Below are positions 25,546 to 36,839 of a stretch of DNA of 64,000 nucleotides, piece after piece (position 1 is the first letter of the stretch; every line of letters begins with the position of its first letter). This DNA is from Caenorhabditis remanei (lineage: Eukaryota; Nematoda; Chromadorea; Rhabditida; Rhabditidae). Under the pieces are notes generated by a model. It did not search any database, was not told where the DNA came from, and saw nothing but the letters and a program-made list of their open reading frames with translations. The position numbers and the translations under genes are program-made. The stretch is from contig NC_071333.1 in NCBI RefSeq assembly GCF_010183535.1, forward strand, positions 17,606,587 to 17,670,586. The letters are read 5' to 3'.

Positions 25546-28500
25546 ATGGCGACAATGAATAACGATGTCACTGCAATCTGGCACAACAACACCACACAAC
25601 CAATGGACACCACCGAGCCAGCACCAATAAACCAGAATCCCGGTGAAATGGGAGTGATACGGTTGTCTGAGGGACTACTATTACCATCTGGAAGTGGTCT
25701 GGAAGATCTGAGCAGACATCCGTTGTTGATGGCACAAGGAGTACATGGTGAACACCATCCACCACGGCCGCTTCAACACTTCCCACTCCTTCCTCCTGCA
25801 TTACAACAACATCTACATAATCCATTATTACAACAAGCACTATTACCACAAATTCCACAATTACCTCAATTACCGCAGTTACCGCAGTTACCACAACAAC
25901 CACTACCACAACTCGATCCGGCTCTATTCGGCCAACCGTCCAGATTCAATTGGCCACCAATTGATCCGAACACGATTGCTGCATTGGCACAGGCTCAACT
26001 CGCCTCGTCTCATGCGCAATTTGTTTCTTTGGCTCTTACACTAGATCCGACTCTATTGTCGCACTTTTTGGCTACACAACAGATACCACCACCCGCTCCG
26101 CAGCCATTAGTGCACAAAAAAGGTGAATAAGCTGAAGGGGAAAAGGTCATTGAAAGGGAAAACTGTGGCGTTTGAAATAGAGAAAAACTTGATTCTAATC
26201 GTGCTAGTCAGGCAGAGGCAGTAAAACGATGAATGCGTTTTCGTTTTGCGTTATGCATCAATGCCAAGGACAAAAACGACTGAGGGGAGCTTAACTACCA
26301 TTTTTTTGAATGTTTGAAATAAAATCATTATAGATTAGATACGGTGAAACCTCCCTGTGAAAAACAAAGTAATAACTACAGTAACCCATTGTCAATTATT
26401 TATTCATAATCTTTTTTTTGTTTTCAGCGGAGATGGAACTACGTGTTGGCAATCGTTTCCGTCTAGGACGCAAGATCGGAAGTGGTTCGTTCGGTGATAT
26501 TTATTTGGGTCAAAATATCCAAACCAACGAAGAAGTGGCGGTGAAGTTGGAATGTGTGAAGTCCAAGCATCCGCAACTCCACATCGAGTCGCGTCTCTAC
26601 CGAATCATGCTCGGCGGCATCGGAATCCCTGAAATACGCTGGTGTGGTTTAGAAGGCGACTACAATGTGATGGTGATGGAATTGCTTGGTCCATCGCTTG
26701 AGGATCTCTTCAACTTTTGCCAAAGAAAGTTCTCGTTGAAGACGGTTCTCTTGCTCGCCGACCAAATGTTGTCCCGTGTTGAATTCATTCATTTGCGAGA
26801 CTACATTCATCGTGATATCAAACCGGACAACTTTTTGATGGGTCTCGGGAAACGAGGAAATCTGGTCTATGTACGTTAATTGTTCTCTATAGAATAGATC
26901 CCCACTCATTTCCTTTTTTTCAGATAATTGATTTCGGGTTAGCCAAACGTTATCGTGATAGCAAATCTCAACATATTGGGTATCGGGAAAACAAGAACTT
27001 GACTGGAACTGCCAGATATGCTAGTATCAATACGCATCGTGGAATAGGTACGTTTACAAAAAGAAAGAAGAGAAATCTATGAAGAACCATCTACCGTAAC
27101 CCTCCTTATCTATCCTGATTAGTTTTGAAGCGAAAGAAATACGTGCGTTTTAATTCAAACAACGAAGAAGTGACCGTAATACTAACCTGACAGCTTCCAA
27201 GAAAGAAAAAAGTGCATTGCTTACGTTTTCAGAACAATCACGAAGAGACGATATCGAGTCTCTTGGATACGTGTTTATGTACTTCAATCGTGGAACCCTA
27301 CCGTGGCAAGGACTGAAAGCCGTGACGAAACGTCAAAAGTATGAGCTGATATCGGAGAAGAAATGTTCGACAAGAGTGGAAGAGCTGTGTGCCAACTACC
27401 CTGAAGCGTTCGCCCAATACCTCAACTACTGTAGAGGGCTTGGATTCGAGGAGCAACCGGATTATGGATTCTTGAGAAGCTTGTTCCGTTCCTTATTCCA
27501 CCGACAAGGATTTTGTTATGACTATGTTTTCGACTGGAATACTTACAAGTGAGTTACAATAGGAAACAACAAAAAAGACAAAAAAAAAAGTTTTGCTTCA
27601 ATTAAAAAAACGTTTCTCTTCATCTAAACATCTAAACATTTAAACCATCAACTATTCCAGATTTGACATGCAATTTTAACTGTAAGCCAAAAAAAGTTCT
27701 ATCACACACTTTTGTTGTGACGTGTGTGTCTTTTGTCTGCATTTCTTTTATTTCTATTTCTTATTTTTATTTTCTTACCACTCTGCTTTATTTTCTGTCA
27801 TTCCTTACCAATATGTAGTATAGCTTTGTCAGCTTTGTTATTTTCTCATTCCTTTAGCATATATAATTTCTGGTTCGATGTCATGTAACTGTTGTGTTGT
27901 CATGGAAAGGCTTAGTAGTTATGTCTAGAAGTTCGGCTTTTTGAATAACCATTAAAATCATGTTCATAGATCAATGTACTCATTTTAATTTATATTACCA
28001 ATTCTACTGACACGCTTTGTGTTTTTACAGGTTTCGTCGCAACTGAAACTGACTGATCGCATTGTTTGTCTAAAATCTCTTATCCAATAGGTTTCTGACC
28101 ATCTGAGCCACCAGAGGTAAGAATAGCAGAGCACCCACCGCACGCAAGCACCAAATCACATACTCCTAGCACGTGTCCTCGGGAAAGAAATCACTCACAC
28201 TTGTCTATTTTTAACAACCATCTTAAGTTCAACCAACGAATGTTTTGTTAGAAGCAAACTTGTCTCGGCCCGGCCCGAAGTTTGAAATTCAAAAAAAAAT
28301 TGAAGTTAATTTTTAAAATTTTTGAAATACATTTCCAAAAACGTCGAATTTCTGTCTATACTTCAGAACTCAATCAAAAGCTAGTTATGCATCGAAAAAT
28401 TTGAGTTTTTCAATGTAAAATCTTCTAAAAGTGCAAAAAATTTGAAAATATGTTGGTACCTTTTTTTGAAGCCGGGCCGTGACAAATTTGAAAAGTTTGG

Positions 28501-28899
28501 TTAAAAGGTTTAGTCAAGGGATAACAAAGCAATTCTAATTATTTTTAAGTTGTCTTTTTAGACTCTAAATGTTTAAACCTTAATTTTAAGTCAGATTTTT
28601 AAAAACAAAAATAGCGTTTATCTTTGAACTCATAATAATGAAACATCAAGTTTTATTGTTGAAAAGAAGTTATTCCGGAGTTCTAGAAAAAAATAAATGA
28701 AATTATTGTGTTTTGTTGTACATATAAAAAAGTTTTTTGAACGTAGATGTTTTGAAAATCCACTGTGCAGTGCACTATTTCCCCACACGAAAAAAGAAGC
28801 ATTTCCTAAATCCAATCAGATTACAGGTTCTACAATGAAAGTATGGAGGCACGGAGCAGTTTCCATCCGTCAGGATCTAATCAACCCCGTCGTCACTAA
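25546..28899 (+). CDS. kin-20: Casein kinase 1 delta/epsilon family kinase KIN-20 (Doubletime orthologue)
   Basis: Exons 25546-26122, 26428-26870, 26924-27047, 27233-27548 plus one alternative last exon. With the exon at 28827-28899 the product is about 510 residues; with 27661-27679 it is about 492. Residues 1-192 are a Pro/Gln/His-rich extension with LPQ repeats. The kinase begins at [12 protein letters not shown], with the glycine loop GSGSFG, Lys in VAVKLE, catalytic [16 protein letters not shown], the CK1 anion-site region TGTARYAS and the family signature [11 protein letters not shown], ending FDWNTYKF. This is CK1 delta/epsilon; in C. elegans KIN-20 acts in developmental timing with the period-like LIN-42. 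An acceptor at 25509 (TTTTTAG) precedes the ATG and may be a spliced-leader site; if cis-spliced, 12 more in-frame codons would precede the ATG. A 3' end signal AATAAA lies at 29835. Confidence 0.92.
27661..27679 (+). CDS. kin-20: Alternative last exon of kin-20 (ends KFDMQF)
   Basis: After a good acceptor (CTATTCCAG) the bases A TTT GAC ATG CAA TTT TAA complete the split Lys codon from the exon ending at 27548 and add FDMQF before a stop. The intron would be 112 bp. It is the nearest of several acceptors that restore a Lys-Phe junction. Confidence 0.5.
28031..28046 (+). CDS. kin-20: Alternative last exon of kin-20 (ends KFRRN)
   Basis: A strong acceptor (TTTTTACAG) is followed by G TTT CGT CGC AAC TGA, again completing Lys-Phe in frame. 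A weaker acceptor at 28090 (CCAATAG) would give KFLTI then stop, and a donor at 28117 (CAGAG|GTAAGA) suggests that this block may also be spliced onward inside a 3' UTR. Confidence 0.4.
28255..28490. mobile_element. MITE-like element with GC-rich terminal inverted repeats
   Basis: The ends 28255-28274 and 28471-28490 are inverted copies, CAAACTTGTCTCGGCCCGGC against CAAATTTGTCACGGCCCGGC (18 of 20 match). The 196-bp interior is AT-rich and noncoding. It sits in the intron before the most distal kin-20 terminal exon. No target-site duplication is obvious. Confidence 0.65.
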
Positions 28900-30041
28900 A
28901 TTTATGAACTTCTCACTTTTCCTTCTCTCTCTTTTCTTCCATTTCCAAAAAACTCAATCTCGTAAAAAAATTTTGTGATACTACCCATGTTTCATCTCCT
29001 TTCTTCTTATTCTTCTGTCATTCAATTCTCCTTGTTTCTCTCTCAAAAATCACATTTTCAACCTGTTTCTAGTATTTTGCATCTCGCCTTGCTCTTTTTC
29101 AATCCCTCTTCACTTCAAGACACCACTCATCCTTTTTCTTAAATCAAAAACTTGTTTCCGTCTCATTGATCTTTTTCTCAGTTTTTATATTGTAAAAACA
29201 TTTTTTTCTCTCTTTTTCCTTATGCAGCTTTTCTTTCTTTTGTACGAGTTTGGGTTTTCTCTCCACTTCTTCTTTTTTTTTTACTTTTTCAATCACCTCT
29301 TACTTCTTTTCATATTACAAAACATATATACTAGATCATAGGATTTTGAATATAACAAAAAAAAACTGCCCTTTCTCTGAACTCTTTTTGTCGAAAATTT
29401 CTCTCTGTGTCTCTCTTGTATCCTCATTTGTACTCATCTATTTTATAAATTTACCTCATTATATCTTGATTTAGGAAACAGTAATGTAAATGTCTTTTTT
29501 ATAACGTTTTCCCTCCCCGAATCATTCCTTTTTGCACAGAAAGTTTCCACAAGTTCATTCTTGACTTCGCCGTGTGTCTTAAATTACCCCCTAACTTTTC
29601 CCATGTGTTATTTTCTTTATTTTCCAATTCAGTGTACTCAATTATGCTTGATTAATGTGGTTTTCGTATTCTTAACCGTCGCTTCTGCGGGTGAAGAGAC
29701 CTACTGTATCAAATTGTGACTTCCAATTTTCAAATGTTCTTTTTTCTCTCACAACAATTCACCTTTTATTTTTTAAGACTGGTAAAGTTTTCATTTTTCT
29801 CTTTATTCAGTAATCATTTTTCTGTTGTTCAGACAATAAAATCTTTTTTTTTCAAAGGAAAATCATATTGAGCAATTGTTAAAGCAGAGCACACTACGAT
29901 GAAAGGAAGTGAACCAACAATGGGAAGATGACATCAAACTTCTACATTACAACTGAATTATGGAATATTATTACATTTACAAGGAATATACAGAATATGA
30001 AGTAAAGTAATGTTCAAATTATTTACAAAACCGAAAACGCA
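28900..30041. other. kin-20 3' UTR and convergent intergenic DNA
   Basis: T- and C-rich sequence follows the last kin-20 stop, with AATAAA at 29835-29840 as the likely 3' end, giving a 3' UTR of about 0.95 kb. The next gene is on the opposite strand and stops at 30042, so this is a tail-to-tail junction. No coding sequence is evident. Confidence 0.5.
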
Positions 30042-33000
30042 TTAAGGGTACATCTTAATGCTTGCCACAATCTCTGCTGCAGTTTTGCTTCGTGACGTGC
30101 TCTTGTTTGCCATCTGAATTGCAGATGGGAACAAATTGCATCCGAGAAAATCCTTGACGTCTCGCCAGATTTGCGCTTGTTTTCGAGCGCTGTTCGCAAT
30201 TATTTGGTTGGTTCGAACACGTGAATAGCGGTCGAACGTCTCCCCGAGAGCGTCCTCAATGACTTCCAGTAAAGCTTCGCGCTCTTCGATCTGGAATAAT
30301 GGGAATAGAGAAGGAAAGCATTTGAGGAATGTATTAAACTAAGGTTATAAACTAGAATAAGCATAAAATTGGTAAACTCTTTAAAAAAATAGTTATTAGG
30401 TAACTTACATCTTGCAAACTTGGTGGTATATCACTCTTCCTCCGCGAGTTGATCACAATCGGTGTCGACTCAGTTTGAGTTGACCGAACACAATTTACAT
30501 TCAAAAACTCCACGCTTGCAGTGGAAACATGTTTCTTACTCTGTAAACACCCAAACTATACGCATACCACAATTCCAACTGACCGTCTGAGTCGCCATAT
30601 CCTTCGAACTGCGTGAAGATGTCAAAACAAAACTGTCGCTCGTCGGAAGTGGAGATATTTCAGCTTTAGAGTCCGCCCTGCCGTCCAGGTCTTGTGCAGA
30701 CTTTGACCTTAAATATGAAACATGTTGTAAATGTATTCTGAGCCGATATTAATCGTCTCGCGATACCAACCTTGGTGGGAAGGCGACTTCTAATGAATTT
30801 TTCAGCGGTCGATTTATTATCACTCCGTTTTGACGGGAGTCAAGTGAGGCGAAAGTCCGTTTTGGTCCTGGAATAGAATTCTGGATTGAAGATCATGTGG
30901 CACATAGAAAAGTAGAAAAATGAGGTAGCTCAAATCACAGTGACATAGTATAAAAACTACAATCAGGTCCTGAATCATCCTATTGTTAATATTAAACTGC
31001 TGTACGTCATTTGGTCAACTCAGACACCTGACATGAGCTCTGTGATTTTAGCCGTTCTAAAATATGAACAAAGCAGTCTATAACAATTCTGAATCATCAA
31101 ATGAATCATGTTAAGATTCTAAAAAATACAAAAAATGAAGTTTTTTCTAGCTCACCAATACTTTTGTGATGCACAGCAAGTGCATCTTTCAACCGAACTC
31201 CCGAATAGCTTAATTTCAGAGAACTGTCAGATTCAGATGACGTTTTTGATCTTGACAACTCTTCCATGATTGCTGAATTTTTCATTGACGCATCTGCTCT
31301 TCTAGATCTTGTCGTCTGTTTTTGTACATTGTTAAGTTGAGGGAGGGACACATCTTTTTTCTTTCTCCGGGCACCTGGAAATACAGGAATTATACTTTTA
31401 ACTGCTATGCCTAAAACATTCTAATCTGGATGCTCTCTTATAGTAAAAGTGCAGACCAAAATATAGATCTGTGAATAAATCCCCCCTGAAAACATTTCTG
31501 CGAAAAAACAAATTTTCAATCCGATCTAATTCATCTCTAGGTATTTGAATAATCTCTAAATTTGTATATCTACTAATCTCTAGACACAGATTATTTTGAC
31601 TTTTGTAAATCCCATCATTTAAAAAATGAATAATTCTTTTCCGTTCTAAGAAGACGAAAGTCATTCCGTCATCAATAATTTTTAAAAATCTCTCAAAGTT
31701 TTTCCATAACACCCCTGCTTTTTTGTCTCCACATTATTCATCATATATTTTTCACATGCCATATCATATGCTCATAACATAACATAGAATTTTTAACATG
31801 ACGCACCACCAAATAAAACGATTAACACAGCCTATATGTATGTGTGTCATCCGGATGTGCCCTATGTCTTCTAGACAACATGACGTAATCCCTGTCACGG
31901 AAGAAAAGTCCGAAAGGTTTCTTCATGTCTTTTTGAGAAGGTTTCATTCATCCTAGATAAAAAATTCAGGTCACACTGAAAACCTACCTTTTTCCATTCC
32001 ATTCTCCGCGTCCTTGCCTTTGTAGAGAACCCTACAAAATTGTAAAATGTTATGACACCTATCTCAGACAGTCACAGTTACAAAATGTGTTTTTTTTCTT
32101 GCAAGATCTATACAGACCACAAAAACGGAAATGATCGAAGTTCACTCACTGTTGCGACGTCGGATTGACTAAAGACGGTAGATGTGTCGCTGCAGTCATT
32201 GCCGAATCTTTTCCAAAGCCGTTTGGAGTGACGTCACCAACCGGAATCGGTCTGCAGACGATAAGAGATGAGAGATAGTTTTCGAAAACTTTTTTTTCTG
32301 TTTTGTTTACTGTAGGTGTCAAGTTTCTTTTTCTTTCTATCTTTTTTTGCCTAGTACAAAAGTTTTTTGAATGAGTAGGAGATGGATAAATAAATGCCAA
32401 GGACAGTTGGCCTTGGCAATGAATTTGCCAAAGATGGACTGTTGAGATCAAGAGTCGTCTTACTAGATTAGAATTCAAATTCTATACCGTTGAAATACTA
32501 TATACCTCATCATAGTCCGAAGAAGTCACAATCGAGTCAAAGTAGAGAGGATTTGGTGAGAGACTAAAATCCAAAATCCGATTTAGTAATGAGAAGATAA
32601 AAAATTACAAGACGGTGACGGTGACGGTGGACCAAGGCGAAAAATAAGAAAATAAGAATATACGGTGGTGGTGATAACTCAAGGATAATCTTGAGCAGTT
32701 TGTTTACCCTCCCCGCCGAAAATATCGGAGAAGAAAAAATCGGAAAATAGAGGGATCTTTTGAATAAGCACTAATTCTTTTCAAATATCAAAATGGATCA
32801 GAGGGCTCACAAAGGAAAGGAAGAATTGAAAAGAAAGGGGGTGGGGTTGGAGGGACAGAGTTTAGCTTATGATATGAATTTTTGGAAGGAGAAGTGGATT
32901 CATTTCGTCTACGAGTAAGGTTTCCACTATACTCTAGAGAAGGGTGTGACATGTTGAGTGCTTTTAAAGGATTGTTTTCTTTTCCATGTATTTAGTTAGG

Positions 33001-33195
33001 ATTCAATTTTTGCCATATACGTCCTGAAACTTACGTATGAAAGTGTCGAAACCGATTGACCCCGCGAACATCCGGTTCATACTTTGCTCGTATTACAGTA
33101 TTCTCAATAGCTTTCCCCACCACTACCAATTCCTTCTTCTCGATCGCGGCCACTCGTTCTCTAACTGATGTGCCATGCGGACGCAATACTGGCAT
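30042..33195 (-). CDS. Unrecognised basic, low-complexity protein, about 375 residues
   Basis: Eight exons in transcript order: 33237-33035 (ATG assigned at 33195), 32251-32150, 32031-31988, 31374-31156, 30867-30771, 30707-30584, 30540-30409, 30290-30042. All phases agree and the total from the ATG is 376 codons with the stop. The N-terminus has a conserved-looking helical stretch (VRERVAAIEKKELVVVGKAI). The middle is Ser/Lys/Arg-rich with a basic cluster (GARRKKKD) that could be a nuclear signal. The C-terminal 80 residues look like a folded helical domain (IEEREALLEVIEDALGETF, then QAQIWRDVKDFLG). The exon is open upstream of the chosen ATG to its acceptor at 33238, so the true start may lie in an unresolved exon. 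An additional cassette exon at 32506-32563 breaks the frame. No family recognised. Confidence 0.65.
32506..32563 (-). other. Frame-breaking cassette or alternative terminal exon
   Basis: Between the exons 33237-33035 and 32251-32150, which join directly in phase 2, lies a further 58-base exon with acceptor GATTTTAG and donor GAG|GTATAT. It reads in frame from the upstream exon (LSPNPLYFDSIVTSSDYDE), so it is probably translated, but 58 is not a multiple of three. Spliced on, it adds TDSGW and a stop; read through, it stops eight codons later at 32482. Confidence 0.55.
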
Positions 33196-33237
33196 TCGAT
33201 ACCTCTGCTGAGAATTCGTGTTTTTGTCCGTTTCCGT

Positions 33238-35108
33238 CTTCAGGAAAAAAAAAGTTATCGAGATAAGATATCTTTCAATGAAGTGGGTGGGGTGAGGTTA
33301 TGTCTGATTTACTGATTTACTGATTTGGCGAACAGGAAGCACCTTGAAAGAAAAAAGTAGAGAGGGTATTGCAAATTGCATTGGTCAAGGTATCAACTAA
33401 ACAAAAAGTGGTCAACAAGGAAGGAACAAATCTTCGAAAATGTTCGGTTTGATAATTTCGAATTTGCGGTTAAAAAATTGGCTACAGTAACCAAAACGGT
33501 TCAGATTATAGGAAACATGCATTCAAGGGCTAGAGTTATCAAAAATAGTTGGTGATGCTATAAATTGGGTAAAAGTTTGGGTGAAAGTACAGAAACCTCT
33601 TAAAAACTAAAAATATGAAATGAAAAAAAAGCTGTCTAAGGGAGGAGTTTGTGAAAAAACTAAAAAATGGAAAAATTCGAGACAAGAAAATGAGGATAAG
33701 AAGACAAGACTCAAAGTAATGGAAACCACGACTCAAAATCCGTAATCGTCTTTTGCTCCTTCTCATTTTCCTATTTCTTGCCTCCTTTTTCGCCAGGATA
33801 TGCCGCTTATCTATACTGAGCTTCTCACCCCACAACCAACGACTCAATGTATGAGTGTGTGAGTGTCGCTTCTCTAAAGAAGATTATTTCATATCTGTGT
33901 AACGTCTTCAACACCTTTTCCTTCCTGATTCAGATGCAGAGGTCATTTTCTGAAAACTTGCAGGAAAGAGATGCAGGCAGGAAGGAAGTGTCAAGGTTAT
34001 GAAAAGAAATAAAACTAGGAATTTTTGAAAGTTATGATAATAAGAACTTTCTCGAACTGCCAAGAAGCCCATCAAAAAAGCAAGATGAGGCAGTGTTCCC
34101 CCTATCGTAAAAATGTTAGAAAAATAATAGAAAAATAAAAAATATATAAAAAGAAAATAAAAAGAATCTTTCTACACATCTTTAATGAAAAACATTACGA
34201 AATCCTGGTGTCTCAGAAACAGAAACCCAGGAATACTACAAGTTACACCAAGAGGAGTAATGTATGATGACGTGAGAGAGCAACGGCTGATGACGTAGAA
34301 TTTCTGCTCGGAATTGATGAATTTATCAAAACACCAGAAATAGGATGACCTCCTAGTGCACTCTTTATCCGCTTTCCTGCTTTTTTCGATCATCCAGCTC
34401 AATTTGTTCACTTTATTTGATAATTTGGTTTTTAGTTTTATTGGTTATGCGCTTCATTGTAAACTTAATAGACTTCATAATAAATATATTGTTCCTGTAA
34501 AATAATTTCAATTTTTATAACAGCCACGATTTTTGATTAAGAAGATTTTTTGAGAATCTTAAGAATCTGTATTACCTGAAAACTAAAAAAAATAGCCAAG
34601 CTACAAGACTACGATGACAATTACTTATTGGTCAGTAGCTGACCAATAACTATTTACTATATCACAAATTTGTTTATTGTAAACAAAAAAACGGTTTGAC
34701 GTTTGATGCCCGTAAAGCCTTTGGAATTTTTTCTTCTATCTCCACAACTCCCAACAAAAACAACCCGACAAATCCGATTGCATCTTCTTCTTATTCCGTT
34801 TCCTGAGTAAGTAATGATCACTGGCAATTGCCGATCTCCGTAGTGAGATTCTTGACGCAACTTATATTTTCGAAAAACTGTTTTCTCGCGCTGACAGGAG
34901 AAGATAGATTGTGAAGATAGACCCTCCCCTTCACTTGAAACTGTCGGTGTGAGCTAAACAAGGTATCCTTTTCTTTTTTCCGTTTTTCTCGCCTCAAGGA
35001 CACTGAACCAAATCACCAAACCCGCAAAACCCGCCCAGTTTCGAATAGTACTTAAGCGCGGCAATATCGCATTTGAATCACTTACCCAACAAGTCAACTA
35101 GGTTTACT
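33238..35108. other. Divergent upstream region of the minus-strand gene and the secreted-protein gene
   Basis: The 5' end of the minus-strand gene probably lies here; a donor-like GGG|GTGAGA on the minus strand at about 33825 may end a noncoding first exon. A perfect 11-bp palindrome with a 3-base loop occurs at 34625-34649. The final 100 bases before 35109 carry the promoter and a short 5' UTR of the plus-strand gene. I could not define further exons. Confidence 0.4.
34625..34649. promoter_or_regulatory. Perfect palindrome TTATTGGTCAG-TAG-CTGACCAATAA
   Basis: Two 11-bp arms pair perfectly around a TAG loop. Each arm contains a CCAAT word and a GGTCA half-site of the kind bound by nuclear receptors, in inverted orientation. 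It lies about 460 bases upstream of the secreted-protein gene. A regulatory role is an inference. Confidence 0.35.
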
Positions 35109-35611
35109 ATGCAGTCGGTCGTCGTTCTTGCCCTTCTTGTCGCCTCCACCCAAGCCTTCCTTTTCGGCCCAGGAGGACTCTTCGGAGCCCCAGCTGGAGG
35201 ATGTGACCCATGCGCTGCTGCCAGAGCCCCATACTACCCACCACAACAGCCAGCCTACCAACCACAGTACCAACCACAACCACAATACCAGCCACAATAC
35301 CAGCCACAACCACAATACCAACCACAGCCAGCTTACCACCAAGTGAGTTATCTTTTTTAGTTTGAAAAATACTTTAATTTCAATTAGGATCCTTTTAATC
35401 CAATTTCTTTTCTTTTCAGTCCGGATACCAAACCGCTCCAGTCCAACAATCTTACCAACAACCAGCTCCAGCCCAAAACTACCAAACCGTTGCCGAGCCA
35501 CAGCCAATCGCTCAAACTTCCGGAGGAGGAGGATACGCTCAAGCCCCACCACCACCATCGTCCTACGCCACCGGATCCGGAGCCTCCGCTGGATACAAGA
35601 GATTCCACTAA
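35109..35611 (+). CDS. Small secreted Pro/Gln/Tyr-rich protein, likely cuticle or matrix
   Basis: Two exons, 35109-35342 and 35420-35611, encode 141 residues. Residues 1-16 (MQSVVVLALLVASTQA) are a clear signal peptide cut before FLFGP. A short Gly-rich segment with one CDPC pair follows, then about 35 residues of YQPQ/PQYQPQ repeats, then a Ser/Gly/Ala-rich tail ending YKRFH. Codon use is strongly biased to GCC, CTT/CTC, GTC, CCA and GGA, the pattern of highly expressed Caenorhabditis genes and unlike the neighbours. Such Tyr/Pro/Gln repeat proteins are often cuticular or pharyngeal-lining components; that is an inference from composition. I do not recognise the exact gene. AATAAA lies at 35745. 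Confidence 0.85.
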
Positions 35612-36809
35612 ACGCGCCTCCTGGTTTTAATCAGATTTTTTATCAATGATCTAATTGTGTTCAATCACTCAGGATTCTTTCCGTTTTATTTAGCAATCTT
35701 TGTTTCATTTGCTAGTTGTTTGCTAGAATATGAACTGGAATAAGAATAAATGTTATCAACTGAAAATTTATGTTTTTGGTTCACACACGAACACTCATGA
35801 TACGATGTGCAACAATATTTTATCAGTATGTGTTCGATTCAAGTCAAACACTTTAATGTTTGCTCAGACATATTCAAATAGAAGCGTTTGAAAGTTTTCA
35901 CAACTCATATTTTCATAAATTGTCTTTCTGATAAAAGGTTAAAAAGTAAGAATGAGAAAATCCTTTCAAAAATCTTACATTGGTCGAATTGTGATTTTCC
36001 AATCAATTTTTGACTTTTTCTGTTTCGAAACTGTTTCAAATGCATGAGTCAGCAAATGTCGCTCTAGTCCTAAACAAAAATATTTTGAAATGTTTATTGT
36101 TCACATTTCAATCTGATCATTTTCTTTTTTCCCATTATTTTTCATTCTAGAAATACGCTATTTAAATGTGAAATTTTGTTATCGGAAACATACATTTTTA
36201 TGGCTTTTCTGATCATACAGCACGCGCTCTTACCATTTACAAGGTTACATAACATGCCAAAGAGCGGAGGCTAGCTTTTTTCCATTGTTTCTTTCCAATT
36301 CTTTCCAAAAAAACTTTGTTTACAAAGCTAGCGGCCTTTTTAGCGGCAAAAAACAACGCTAACAAGAGACAAAATAGGTAAATGTGTGGATTCACGTTAT
36401 GGTGTTTGCACAATGTTTACCTTAGCGATCGCACAACCTCTTCTGCCTGCCCTGGGAGGCCTCTGTGTTTTTTTTCTATCCGACCGTTCGTTGTCTTCTT
36501 TTTGGATAGTCAGGTCAGCCGTCTCTCACCCTGCCGTCTCTACAGCCTTGTGCACACTCTCACTGTGCCCTCTTCTTGTTTGTTGTCCACCACTAGACAA
36601 TTGATTAATGCAAACCAGAATTGCGAGAAAAAACGGATGGCTAATTTTTGTTTTGCTTTGGGAACTCGTTGAATATTCAATTTCATATTTTTTTCATTCC
36701 CAATAAAAAATAAAAATATTCATTACTCACATTTTCCGAATTGCTCATCTTTTATAATCAATGTTGAAATCTTTGAAATGTCACTCAAAATTCATTATTT
36801 CTTATTTCA
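35612..36809. other. Intergenic between the secreted-protein gene and piki-1
   Basis: This holds the 3' UTR of the upstream gene (signal at 35745) and the promoter of piki-1. A 96-codon frame at 36382-36672 is Ser/Leu/Cys-rich and has no splice partners. A likely spliced-leader acceptor (CTTATTTCAG) ends at 36810, 29 bases before the piki-1 ATG. Nothing else is evident. Confidence 0.5.
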
Positions 36810-36839
36810 GCTCACAAACTGGGGTCAAGTTAGCAGAAG

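Noticed and set aside
21122..25600. Joining the 21122 exon to the 25510 or 25540 acceptor
   Set aside because: Both junctions lead out of frame or straight to a stop; only the 26428 exon continues the frame.
25568..26044. Frames overlapping the kin-20 N-terminal exon on both strands
   Set aside because: His/Tyr/Asn-rich and Val-rich shadows of the CAA/CCA repeat in the Pro/Gln-rich coding frame.
30205..30225. GGTTCGAAC as a tRNA box B
   Set aside because: It lies inside a well-supported exon and there is no box A or cloverleaf around it.
32281..32350. A lysine-rich exon between the cassette and the next exon of the 30-33 kb gene
   Set aside because: The available donors leave phase 1, while the following exon needs phase 2, so it cannot be spliced in frame.
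35094..35608. Minus-strand Trp/Leu/Val-rich frame opposite the secreted protein
   Set aside because: It is the antisense of the CAACCACAA-type repeats and crosses the intron; the plus frame has a signal peptide and strong codon bias.
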